Assembly: GCA_021817625.1 (NCBI GenBank)
Contig: JAKASY010000206.1
Span: 1 to 5,118, forward strand
DNA length: 5,118 bases
DNA from: Bacillota bacterium
Lineage (GTDB): Bacteria > Bacillota_E > JAJZYS01 > JAILZS01
Direction of reading: 5' to 3'
Shown here: piece by piece, positions 1 to 5,118 of the stretch
How the letters are laid out: each line of letters begins with the position of its first letter
Position numbering within the stretch: the stretch's first letter is position 1
Notes under the pieces: model-generated
Database searches by the model: none
What the model saw: only the letters and a program-made list of their open reading frames with translations
What the model was told of the DNA's origin: nothing
Made by a program: the position numbers and the translations under genes

Positions 1-13
1 TTCGATGTCGGCC

Positions 14-29
14 CGCGGCCTCAGCCGCG
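14..29 (-). other. Hairpin spanning the stop codon of the last gene
   Basis: CGCGGC, TGAG, GCCGCG on the minus strand gives a perfect 6-pair GC stem whose loop contains the stop codon TGA (23-21). No T-rich tract follows within the window, so a terminator cannot be claimed. The remaining 13 bases to the window edge show no gene. Confidence 0.35.
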
Positions 30-1430
30 CCGGGCGCGACCCAGGCTGAGGCGGTCGACGGCACGGCGGACGACCGCCTCCTGGTAGAGGGAGCGCGGCT
101 CCGCCGTGTTCAGCGCCGACTGCAGGAGGGGCACGGCGCGCGCGTCCCCGTACGTCTCGAGGGCCGCGGCCACGCGCTCCTTGCCCTCGGCCCAGCCCGT
201 CCGCCCGAGAAGGTCGGCCAGGAGGTCGAACACCCGCACGTCCCGCCGCGCGCGGCGCGAGGCGGCGAGGACCGGGGCGAGACGCGCGGCGGTGCGCAGG
301 TCGCCCTCGGCGATCACGCCCATGACGTGGTCCATCGCCGCCGGCTCCAGCGCGAGGAGGCGCTCAACCACGTGGGCGAACAGCGCGCCGTCCGGCTCGA
401 GGTCGCCCGCCAGGCTCACCAGCGCCTCGCTCGCCGCGTCGGGCATCAGCTTCTCGAGCAGCTCGATGGCGTGGACGATGGCGTTGTCGCCGTCCTCGGC
501 GGCCTCCTTCAGGCCTTCGTCGAGCGGGATCGCGAGCAGGGGGAAGCGCACCTCGGGCCGGCGGCGGGCGTACTCGTAGGCCTTGGCCCCCATCGGCTCC
601 TCATCGAACACGCTGTCCCAGAACTCCTCCTCCGCCTCGTCGAGGGGCGACACCCCCGCCTCGTCCTCGTCGAACACCGGGTCGCGGCGGCGCCGGCGGC
701 GCGCGGCGGAGAGATCGACGACGCGGGCCGCGCCTGCTGCCACGCCGTGCACGGAGGCCATGCCGCTCGCGTCCAGGCTCGCGGGCTCGAGGTGCGACTC
801 GCGCGCCGGACCGAGCGGGAAGTCGATGCCCGGCAGCGAGGAGATCGCGTCGCGCAGCGTCCAAAGGGCGTGGATGCGCTCGACGCCGCGGCCTTCGAGG
901 CGCAGCCAGGCGCTTGAGGGCCGCGCGCCGCGGAGCACGGCCGCCCCCGCCGGCCCGAGCAGGGCCGGGTCGGGGCCGTCCCGGTCGGCCCGCCGCCAGG
1001 CCTCGAGGAGGCGCTGGTCGATCGGCGCGGACACGTCCTCCCGGCCGCCGAAGTAGTCCGCCACCGAGCGGGCGTACACCGGGAAGTTGAACGCCAGGCC
1101 GCGCGCGCCCACGTCCAGGAAGCGGTGCACCAGGGACTCGATGTCGAGAGGTCCGGGCGGCGGCGCGAGGCGCCGCGGCATCGTCCGCAGGATGCCCTCC
1201 AGGCGCGTGCTCGCCGCCTCGAGCGCGGCCGGCCCGTGCGTGCCCGCCTCGAACAGGGCGCTGATCATCATGCCCTCGAGGATGCCGGTGAAGGTGGCGA
1301 GCAGCACCTCGCGGTCGTAGAACGTCATGGCGTCGCGGAGATCCCGGCAGAGGTCGACCATGCCGTCGAACTCGCTGACGCGCTCGATCTCGGCCATCAG
1401 GTCGTCGCCTTCGGGCCCGCCAAGGCCCAT
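21..1430 (-). CDS. Uncharacterised protein with C-terminal HEAT-like helices
   Basis: I do not recognise this 469-residue protein. Residues 15-90 are predicted helical, with conserved-looking hydrophobic faces (FYDREVLLATFTGILEGMMI). A charged linker follows: six consecutive arginines at 244-249, then a stretch rich in Asp and Glu at about 252-279. Residues 305-460 look like an alpha solenoid; a HEAT-like unit is clear near the end (ALETYGDARAVPLLQSAL, about 422-439). There is no signal peptide, transmembrane segment or recognisable catalytic motif, so a soluble scaffold or adaptor is possible but unproven. I chose the ATG at 1430 because GAGGGGG sits 7 nt upstream. The alternatives are ATG 1448, which overlaps the upstream stop as ATGA but has only a weak GGGG 3 nt away, and ATG 1397. 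The open frame extends further upstream to 1571 but would overlap the SCP2 gene heavily, so that extension is unlikely. It is the last visible gene of the operon. Confidence 0.8.
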   Translation of the reverse strand: MGLGGPEGDDLMAEIERVSEFDGMVDLCRDLRDAMTFYDREVLLATFTGILEGMMISALFEAGTHGPAALEAASTRLEGILRTMPRRLAPPPGPLDIESLVHRFLDVGARGLAFNFPVYARSVADYFGGREDVSAPIDQRLLEAWRRADRDGPDPALLGPAGAAVLRGARPSSAWLRLEGRGVERIHALWTLRDAISSLPGIDFPLGPARESHLEPASLDASGMASVHGVAAGAARVVDLSAARRRRRRDPVFDEDEAGVSPLDEAEEEFWDSVFDEEPMGAKAYEYARRRPEVRFPLLAIPLDEGLKEAAEDGDNAIVHAIELLEKLMPDAASEALVSLAGDLEPDGALFAHVVERLLALEPAAMDHVMGVIAEGDLRTAARLAPVLAASRRARRDVRVFDLLADLLGRTGWAEGKERVAAALETYGDARAVPLLQSALNTAEPRSLYQEAVVRRAVDRLSLGRARRG

Positions 1431-1437
1431 GCCGCCA

Positions 1438-1444
1438 CCCCCTC
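1438..1444 (-). promoter_or_regulatory. Shine-Dalgarno site deciding the start of the HEAT-like gene
   Basis: GAGGGGG on the minus strand lies 7 nt before ATG 1430 and directly after the SCP2 stop codon (TGA, 1447-1445). This spacing favours 1430 over the overlapping ATG at 1448. Confidence 0.55.
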
Positions 1445-1792
1445 TCATTCGCCCCAAATCATGAGCGAGAGGAAGTCCAGGCGCAACACATCCTCCTGGC
1501 TGCCCTCCACGCGCAGGGAGCCGTCCACATAGGGCTCGGTCGGCGACATCCGGCCCGAGAACACGGCGCACAGCACGCTGCCCGGCGCGCTCAGGCGGAT
1601 GTCGGGCGCCGGCGGCAGGTCGCTCACGAGCACCTCGCCGCCACGCACCAGCATCCCGACGCCGTCGCCGTCCGTGGTCTCGAGCGCGATCGCCCGCTCC
1701 CAGTCGGCCACCATCTTGCGAAGCCGCGGGTCCGTGTTGATCCGCGCGGCGAACGCGGTCAGCGCCTCGCGCAGCTCCCCCGGGTCGGTCAT
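1445..1792 (-). CDS. Small stand-alone SCP2 sterol-binding-domain protein
   Basis: This 115-residue protein matches the pattern of the SCP2 sterol-carrier fold. Residues 1-30 form an N-terminal helix (ALTAFAARINTDPRLRKMVADW). Strands follow that include the ligand-domain core (AIALETTDGDG, VLVSDLPPAPDIRLSAP). The typical C-terminal signature is also present: a helix with SVLCAVFSGRMSPTEPYVDG, then SLRVEGSQEDVLRLDFL. SCP2 domains bind lipids, fatty-acyl groups or other hydrophobic ligands in the cytoplasm; the ligand here cannot be read from sequence. The protein is just the domain, with a very short tail after DFLSLMIWGE. Its ATG overlaps the stop of the upstream gene (ATGA), and a strong GGAGGTG lies upstream, so the start is secure. 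It lies between the quinate-dehydrogenase-like gene and the HEAT-like gene. An SCP2-like name is safe; any specific role is not. Confidence 0.85.
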   Translation of the reverse strand: MTDPGELREALTAFAARINTDPRLRKMVADWERAIALETTDGDGVGMLVRGGEVLVSDLPPAPDIRLSAPGSVLCAVFSGRMSPTEPYVDGSLRVEGSQEDVLRLDFLSLMIWGE

Positions 1793-2742
1793 GCCCCCAC
1801 CTCCGCCAGCATGCGGCTCTGGGGCGCTACCCCCAGGCGCCCGAGCGCGCTCTCCAGCGCCTCGTTCCCCACCGCCTCGCGCCCCCTCCCCAGATAGGCC
1901 ACGGCCATCGCCTCCACCACATTGGTGCCGAAGCTGCGCCCCGCCATGTCCGGGGTCGTCGTCACCAGCCGGCGCACGCCGCGCGCCTTCAGATCCTTGA
2001 CGTCGTCGGCCGTCGTCGTGTTGGTCACCACCGTCTTGCCGTCGAGGCGCTCGGGCATGTAGCGCCGGATGAAGTGGAAGTCGCCCGCCACCACCTCCGC
2101 CTCGTCGTACGCCGACTGGAAGCGCGCGTCCGGCGCCTTGTCCTGCTCGCGGCCGGTCGGGTAGAGCATGCCGAACGGCAGCTTCGACACCTGCGGCAGG
2201 ACGCGTCGCGCCACGTCGGCCAGCTCCTCGAGGCTCTCGATCGGATAGGGTATGCCCGCCGTGAACATGAGGTCGCCGCAGCGCAGCCGGCAGCCCGCGG
2301 CCGAAAACGCCTCGGCCATGCCGAAGCGGTCGAGGGCGCTCACCAGGAGCACCGGCGTATCCCGGCCAACGACGCCCGCCTTAGCGAGCTGCTCGACCGC
2401 CCGCCGCTCGAGCGTGGCCTTGACGCCGCTGCCGTCGACCACGGGCGTGAGGCGGGCGCTGTCGCGCAGGCGCACGCCGTCGCGCACCTCGTAGCGGGTG
2501 CCGGCGGCCTCGAGGTAGATGTCGATGCCGCCAAGGCCGATCGCCGCCACCTTGCCGTCCAGGGCGCGCACGCGCTCGGCGGCGGCGTCGATGTCGCCGT
2601 CCGTGCCGACGCGCGACAGGCGGAAGCGCCGCCCGCCGGCCGACAGCTCGACCACGTGGTCGCGCCGCGACGAGCCGAGCGAGACGCTCACCACCTCGAG
2701 CACGGCCTTCTCCTCGTGGCCCTGGGCCGGCGCGGCCGTCAT
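1789..2742 (-). CDS. Quinate 5-dehydrogenase-like family protein (function unproven)
   Basis: This 317-residue soluble protein resembles a family often annotated as quinate 5-dehydrogenase. Family-like segments are VSVSLGSSRRDH (18-29), RVGTDGD (44-50), the glycine-rich AIGLGGIDIYL (67-77), TPVVDGSGVK (99-108), VLLVSALDRFGMAEAF (131-146), KLPFGMLYPTGREQ (187-200), FHFIRRYMP (222-230) and TTTPDMAGRSFGTNVVEAM (261-279). I see no classical GxGxxG dinucleotide-binding loop, nor the lysine/aspartate pair arrangement of AroE-type shikimate dehydrogenases, so the enzyme name rests on database habit rather than on a visible active site. It overlaps the lysS stop and the SCP2 start by 4 nt each (ATGA), which implies translational coupling. 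ATG 2742 has GGAGGGG close upstream. An alternative GTG at 2703 (codon 14) has GAGGAG 6 nt before it and would begin just before the conserved VSVSLGSS block, removing a poorly conserved-looking Ala/Gly-rich lead. The gene is real; its biochemical role is uncertain. Confidence 0.85.
   Translation of the reverse strand: MTAAPAQGHEEKAVLEVVSVSLGSSRRDHVVELSAGGRRFRLSRVGTDGDIDAAAERVRALDGKVAAIGLGGIDIYLEAAGTRYEVRDGVRLRDSARLTPVVDGSGVKATLERRAVEQLAKAGVVGRDTPVLLVSALDRFGMAEAFSAAGCRLRCGDLMFTAGIPYPIESLEELADVARRVLPQVSKLPFGMLYPTGREQDKAPDARFQSAYDEAEVVAGDFHFIRRYMPERLDGKTVVTNTTTADDVKDLKARGVRRLVTTTPDMAGRSFGTNVVEAMAVAYLGRGREAVGNEALESALGRLGVAPQSRMLAEVGA
1798..1804 (-). promoter_or_regulatory. Shine-Dalgarno site of the SCP2 gene
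   Basis: GGAGGTG on the minus strand, with the GGAGG core 7 nt before ATG 1792, lies inside the last codons of the upstream gene. It gives the SCP2 gene its own strong ribosome entry in addition to coupling through the ATGA overlap. Confidence 0.6.
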
Positions 2743-4247
2743 CGCCCCTCCGCTTCGCCGCCGCCCGGGCTCGCGCCCTCGGGCAGGGGCCGCTGGAGCG
2801 GGAAGAGGAGCACGTCGCGAATCGACTCGGCGCCGGTGAGAAGCATGACCAGCCGCTCGACGCCGATGCCAAGGCCGCCGGCGGGCGGCATGCCGTACTC
2901 CAGGGCAAGGAGGAAGTCCTCGTCAGGATCGGGGATCTCCTCGTCGCGCGTGCGCCGTCGCTCCTCCACCTGGGCCTCGAAGCGCCGGCGCTGCTCGAGC
3001 GGGTCGTTGAGTTCCGAGAAGGCATTGGCGAGCTCGCGCCCGGCGGCGAACGCCTCGAAGCGGTCGGCGACGCCGGGCCGATCGGGCCACTCCTTGGCGA
3101 GCGGCGAGATCTCGAGCGGATAGTCGACGAGGAAGCACGGCTGCACCAGCCTCGGCTCGACGAACTGGCTCGACAGCTTGTCCACCACCTGGGCGCGCGA
3201 GGCCGCCTCGTCGACCTCCACGCCGAGGCGCTGGGCTGCGGCCCGCGCCTCGGCGTCGCCGCTCACGGCTAGCCAGTCGAGCCCCGTCGCCTTACGCAGC
3301 TCCTCAAGGTACGACAGCCGCGGCCAGGGCGGCTTGGTGTCGAGCTCCTGGCCGTGCCAGCGCAGGACGGGGCCGCCGGTGAGCGCCACCGCCAGGTCGT
3401 GCACCAGGTCCTCGACCAGGCTCATGATGTCGCGCAGGTCGGCGTACGCCCAGTACAGCTCGAGCAGGCTGAACTCGGGGTTGCGGCGCGTGTCGATGCC
3501 CTCGTTCCGGAACACGCGGCCGATCTCGTACACGCGCTCGAAGCCGCCCACGAGCAGGCGCTTGAGGTGCAGCTCGATGGAGATGCGCAGGGACAGGTCG
3601 AGGTCGAGGGCGTTGTGGTGGGTGTGGAACGGGCGCGCCGCAGCGCCGCCGGCAAGCGGCACCAGGACGGGCGTCTCCACCTCCATGAAGCCGCGGTCGT
3701 CGAGGAAGCGCCGCACCCGCGCAACGATCCTCGACCGCATGCGGAACGTGTCGCGCACGTCGGGGTTGGCGATCAGGTCGAGGTAGCGCTGGCGATAGCG
3801 CAGGTCCGTGTCGCGCAGGCCGTAGAAGCGCGTGGGCAGTGGCCGTAGGGCCTTCGCCAGCGGCTCGAAGCGCTCGACAGCGATCGTGGGCTCGCCGGCG
3901 CGCGTCCGAAACAGGCTCCCTTCGACGCCGATGATGTCGCCTAGATCCAGAAGGTCCAGGCGGCCGTAAGCCTCAGGGCCCAGGCGGTCGCGCGTGAACT
4001 GGACCTGGATGGCGGCCGCCTCGTCCTCGAGGTCGGCGAACGTCATGGCGCCGTGGCCGCGAATCGCGCGGATGCGGCCGGCCGCGCGCACGCTGTGCCC
4101 CTGCCAGGCGTCGAACCCGACGCGCAGGTCATGCGCCGAGGCGGTGCGCTCGAATCGGCCCCCATAGGGAGAGAGCCCGGCCGCAAGGAGCGCCCGAAGC
4201 TTCTCCATGCGGGCCGGGTCCAGGCCCCTTTCGACCTCGTCCGCCAC
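2739..4247 (-). CDS. lysS: Lysine--tRNA ligase, class II
   Basis: This is lysyl-tRNA synthetase, which charges tRNA-Lys with lysine using ATP in the cytoplasm. At 502 residues it has the normal length. The N-terminal OB-fold anticodon-binding domain spans about 52-130. The class II core then shows motif 1 around 172-194 (ending GFMEVETPVL), the lysine-family signature GGAAARPF...THHNALDLD (200-217), motif 2 with FRNEG (246-250, ATP-contacting R247) and motif 3 GLGIGVERL (458-466, R465). Residues expected to bind lysine are present: E225, E263, Y265, N408, F410 and E412. The RISIELHLKRLLVGG segment is nearer the Bacillus-type than the E. coli-type sequence. The start is GTG 4247, 3 nt after the greA stop, with only a distant GAGGTG as a ribosome site. 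ATG 4208 (codon 14, MEKLRALL) is a possible alternative start. The stop overlaps the next gene by ATGA. The order dus-greA-lysS recurs in several bacterial phyla. Confidence 0.97.
   Translation of the reverse strand: MADEVERGLDPARMEKLRALLAAGLSPYGGRFERTASAHDLRVGFDAWQGHSVRAAGRIRAIRGHGAMTFADLEDEAAAIQVQFTRDRLGPEAYGRLDLLDLGDIIGVEGSLFRTRAGEPTIAVERFEPLAKALRPLPTRFYGLRDTDLRYRQRYLDLIANPDVRDTFRMRSRIVARVRRFLDDRGFMEVETPVLVPLAGGAAARPFHTHHNALDLDLSLRISIELHLKRLLVGGFERVYEIGRVFRNEGIDTRRNPEFSLLELYWAYADLRDIMSLVEDLVHDLAVALTGGPVLRWHGQELDTKPPWPRLSYLEELRKATGLDWLAVSGDAEARAAAQRLGVEVDEAASRAQVVDKLSSQFVEPRLVQPCFLVDYPLEISPLAKEWPDRPGVADRFEAFAAGRELANAFSELNDPLEQRRRFEAQVEERRRTRDEEIPDPDEDFLLALEYGMPPAGGLGIGVERLVMLLTGAESIRDVLLFPLQRPLPEGASPGGGEAEGR
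2745..2751 (-). promoter_or_regulatory. Shine-Dalgarno site of the quinate-dehydrogenase-like gene
   Basis: GGAGGGG lies 2 nt (GGAGG core 4 nt) before ATG 2742, which is tighter than usual. A second, better spaced site, GAGGAG at 2710-2715, precedes GTG 2703, so the true start may be either. Confidence 0.4.
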
Positions 4248-4250
4248 CCG

Positions 4251-4724
4251 CTAGCGCACCACCTCGAGCACCTGGAAGCGCACGAGCCCGAGCGGCACCG
4301 ACACCTCCACGACGTCGCCCGCCCGCCGCCCGCTCAGGGCCGCGCCCACCGGCGAGTCGTTGGAGATCCGGTTGTGGCCGGGGTCGGCCTCGGTCGAGCC
4401 GACGATCGTGAACACCTCGACGTCGCCGCTCTCCTCGTCGCGCACCTTGACCTGGGTGCCGATGCCGATCTCCTCGGGGTCGTGGTCGGCGAGGTCCACG
4501 ACCTTGGCGTTGCGCAGCTGCTCCTCGAGCATCAGGATGCGGCCCTCGATGAACGCCTGCTCGTTCTTGGCGTCCTCGTACTCGGAGTTCTCGGAGATGT
4601 CGCCAAACTCGCGCGCCTGCCGGATGCGCTCGGCGACCTCGCGCCGACGTACGGACTTCAGGTGGTCAAGCTCTTCCTCGAGCTTCTTGTATCCCTCGGC
4701 CGACAGCATGATTTCCCGATCCAT
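4251..4724 (-). CDS. greA: Transcription elongation factor GreA
   Basis: GreA inserts its coiled-coil tip into the RNA polymerase secondary channel and stimulates cleavage of backtracked transcripts. The protein has the typical length of 157 residues. Residues 8-75 form the N-terminal antiparallel coiled coil, with tip sequence GDISENSEY. D42 and E45 correspond to the catalytic acidic pair D41/E44 of the E. coli protein, so cleavage activity is expected. The C-terminal FKBP-like domain spans about 80-157 and contains the usual HNRISNDSPVGAALSGRRAGD region (ISNDSPVG, 119-126). The start ATG 4724 is preceded by an excellent AGGAGG-type site at 6 nt spacing. It is the first gene after a clear promoter and a leader of about 140 nt, and it is followed after 3 nt by lysS, so the two are almost certainly cotranscribed. 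No oddities are seen in the coding sequence. Confidence 0.97.
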   Translation of the reverse strand: MDREIMLSAEGYKKLEEELDHLKSVRRREVAERIRQAREFGDISENSEYEDAKNEQAFIEGRILMLEEQLRNAKVVDLADHDPEEIGIGTQVKVRDEESGDVEVFTIVGSTEADPGHNRISNDSPVGAALSGRRAGDVVEVSVPLGLVRFQVLEVVR

Positions 4725-4730
4725 GACCGA

Positions 4731-4743
4731 CCCTCCCCCTCCT
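4731..4743 (-). promoter_or_regulatory. greA Shine-Dalgarno site
   Basis: AGGAGGGGGAGGG on the minus strand ends 6 nt before ATG 4724. It is among the strongest ribosome sites in the window. Its GGGGGAG part (4733-4739) is perfectly complementary to CTCCCCC upstream in the leader (4828-4834). Confidence 0.7.
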
Positions 4744-4750
4744 GCGAAAG

Positions 4751-4770
4751 CGACTCGTCACGGGCAGTCG
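4751..4770 (-). other. Leader hairpin just upstream of the greA ribosome site
   Basis: Five perfect pairs (CGACT with AGTCG) enclose a 10-nt loop, ending 7 nt before the Shine-Dalgarno tract. The 5' arm is also the partner of the distal GCAGTCG element, so the two pairings compete. Confidence 0.4.
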
Positions 4771-4797
4771 AGGCCGGATCCAACGTAGGCGCCCCAA

Positions 4798-4817
4798 GGG
4801 ACGCCCGAAGACGTCCC
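4798..4817 (-). other. C(UUCG)G tetraloop hairpin in the greA leader
   Basis: On the minus strand GGGACGTC, TTCG, GGCGTCCC forms an 8-pair stem (one G-U) closed by a C-G pair around UUCG, the classic extra-stable tetraloop. Only two U residues follow, so it does not look like a standard intrinsic terminator. It may pause RNA polymerase or stabilise the leader. Confidence 0.6.
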
Positions 4818-4872
4818 CGGCCATGCTGGGGGAGTGCCCGCTCCGACTGCATCTATGAATTTCTAGCGCGCT

Positions 4873-4901
4873 ATGATACCCCGCACCGCCGTGGGCGTCA
4901 A
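4873..4901 (-). promoter_or_regulatory. Sigma-70-type promoter for the greA-lysS operon
   Basis: On the minus strand the -35 hexamer TTGACG (4896-4901) and the -10 hexamer TATCAT (4873-4878) are separated by exactly 17 nt, each one mismatch from consensus. Transcription should start near 4866. The -35 box begins 4 nt after the dus stop codon, in the only AT-richer patch of the intergenic region, and no terminator separates dus from it, so read-through from dus may add to transcription. Confidence 0.8.
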
Positions 4902-4905
4902 CGGC

Positions 4906-5118
4906 CTACGCTCCGGCCGCGCCGCCCGCCGCCACCGCCGTCGCGCCCGCCGCGTGCGCCTCCACAAGCGCCCGGTAGCGCTCGACCTCGGCCGTGAACG
5001 CCTCGGGCGCATCGCACTGCATGAGGCGCACCCGCTCCTCCGCCGCCTGCGGCATGCCGCGCACGTAATGGGCGGCATGCCGCCGTATCTCGACCACCGC
5101 CAGCGCGTCGCCCTTGAG
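4906..5118 (-). CDS. dusB: tRNA-dihydrouridine synthase, C-terminal end (partial)
   Basis: Only the last 70 codons are in the window; the reading frame stays open to the edge at 5118, so the gene starts outside. The segment VVEIRRHAAHYVRGMPQAAEERVRLM matches the C-terminal helical domain of Dus enzymes, where the pattern R-x-x-R-K-H-x-x-W-Y-x-x-G-x-P is usual; here the Trp is His. Dus enzymes use FMN and NADPH to reduce uridine to dihydrouridine in tRNA. The flavin-binding barrel and catalytic Cys lie upstream and cannot be checked. The protein ends in an Ala/Gly-rich tail (AAGATAVAAGGAAGA) with no obvious function. Position before greA-lysS fits the DusB (NifR3-like) subgroup, since dusB is often adjacent to greA or lysS. 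The family call is firm; the subgroup rests on context. Confidence 0.78.
   Translation of the reverse strand, partial: LKGDALAVVEIRRHAAHYVRGMPQAAEERVRLMQCDAPEAFTAEVERYRALVEAHAAGATAVAAGGAAGA
5049..5084. repeat. Two copies of a 12-bp palindrome within dus
   Basis: GCGGCATGCCGC occurs at 5049-5060 and 5072-5083, with 11 bp between the copies. Each is a perfect palindrome, and the second extends to 14 bp. They are read in different codon frames (Arg-His-Ala-Ala and Gly-Met-Pro), so the repetition is not due to a repeated peptide. Confidence 0.5.

Larger units (their letters stand above)
4725..4866 (-). promoter_or_regulatory. greA leader with alternative pairings
   Basis: This untranslated leader of about 142 nt lies between the predicted transcription start (near 4866) and greA. 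Several inverted repeats are visible. GCAGTCG (4844-4850) can pair with CGACTGC (4764-4770). CTCCCCC (4828-4834) can pair with GGGGGAG in the Shine-Dalgarno site (4733-4739). CGACT and AGTCG can form a local hairpin (4751-4770). GGAG and CTCC can form a small hairpin (4831-4844). The first two pairings cross each other, so they exclude one another in a nested fold. No known riboswitch consensus is recognised. Two out-of-frame ATGs (4852, 4824) have no ribosome site. A regulatory role is inference; some complementarity is expected by chance in such GC-rich DNA. Confidence 0.4.

Noticed and set aside
684..701. Arginine run as a frameshift or expanded-repeat artefact
   Set aside because: The frame continues intact on both sides with sensible protein sequence, and the codons are mixed rather than a uniform triplet repeat.
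1431..1571. N-terminal extension of the HEAT-like protein up to ATG 1571
   Set aside because: It would overlap the well-supported SCP2 gene by more than 100 nt, and the extension is Gly/Arg/Pro-rich without domain character.
2074..3123. Long plus-strand open frame of 349 codons
   Set aside because: It lies opposite lysS and the quinate-dehydrogenase-like gene, has Arg/Ala/His-rich composition and no recognisable domain. It is typical of frames kept open by high GC content.
3585..3600. LysRS substitution (LSLRISIEL in place of the common LYLRIAPEL) as a sign of altered substrate
   Set aside because: The lysine-contacting Glu is retained, the other binding residues are intact, and Bacillus-type enzymes have similar variation here (RIAIELHLKRL).
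4798..4817. Intrinsic terminator for dus or an attenuator
   Set aside because: The stem is strong but is followed by only two U residues and then a G-rich run, so the standard terminator architecture is missing.
4658..4852. 64-codon minus-strand upstream ORF in the greA leader
   Set aside because: It has no ribosome site before its ATG, overlaps greA out of frame and resembles nothing known.
4053..4997. Plus-strand open frame of 314 codons spanning the dus-greA gap
   Set aside because: It runs antisense to lysS, greA and the greA promoter, and ends in Pro/Arg low-complexity sequence. No family resemblance is visible.

Overview
This window is a compact, very GC-rich bacterial chromosomal segment in which every supported gene lies on the minus strand. 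Read in the direction of transcription (from high to low coordinates), the order is: the 3' end of a dihydrouridine synthase gene (dusB-like, cut by the window edge at 5118), greA, lysS, a gene of the family often labelled quinate 5-dehydrogenase, a small SCP2 sterol-carrier-domain gene, and a large unrecognised gene whose product ends in HEAT-like helices. The high GC content, G-rich Shine-Dalgarno sites, the dus-greA-lysS order and the quinate-dehydrogenase-like family suggest a GC-rich bacterium, possibly Chloroflexota or a neighbouring lineage. That placement is inference with low confidence. No mobile elements, CRISPR arrays, tRNAs or rRNAs are visible.

Region 4906-5118 holds the dus C-terminus. 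Four bases after its stop codon a near-consensus sigma-70 promoter begins (TTGACG, 17-base spacer, TATCAT). It is followed by a leader of about 140 nt before greA, the only sizeable non-coding stretch in the window. The leader contains a C(UUCG)G tetraloop hairpin and several inverted repeats that cannot all pair at once, one of which can pair with the greA Shine-Dalgarno sequence.

Region 21-4724 reads as one tightly packed transcription unit. lysS starts 3 nt after the greA stop. The next two junctions are 4-nt ATGA stop/start overlaps, and the SCP2-to-last-gene junction is either a third ATGA overlap or a 14-nt gap. The first half is core information processing: tRNA modification, transcript-cleavage factor and lysyl-tRNA synthetase. 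The second half, the quinate-dehydrogenase-like, SCP2 and HEAT-like genes, has no obvious functional link to translation. It may be a small uncharacterised module that uses the greA-lysS promoter.
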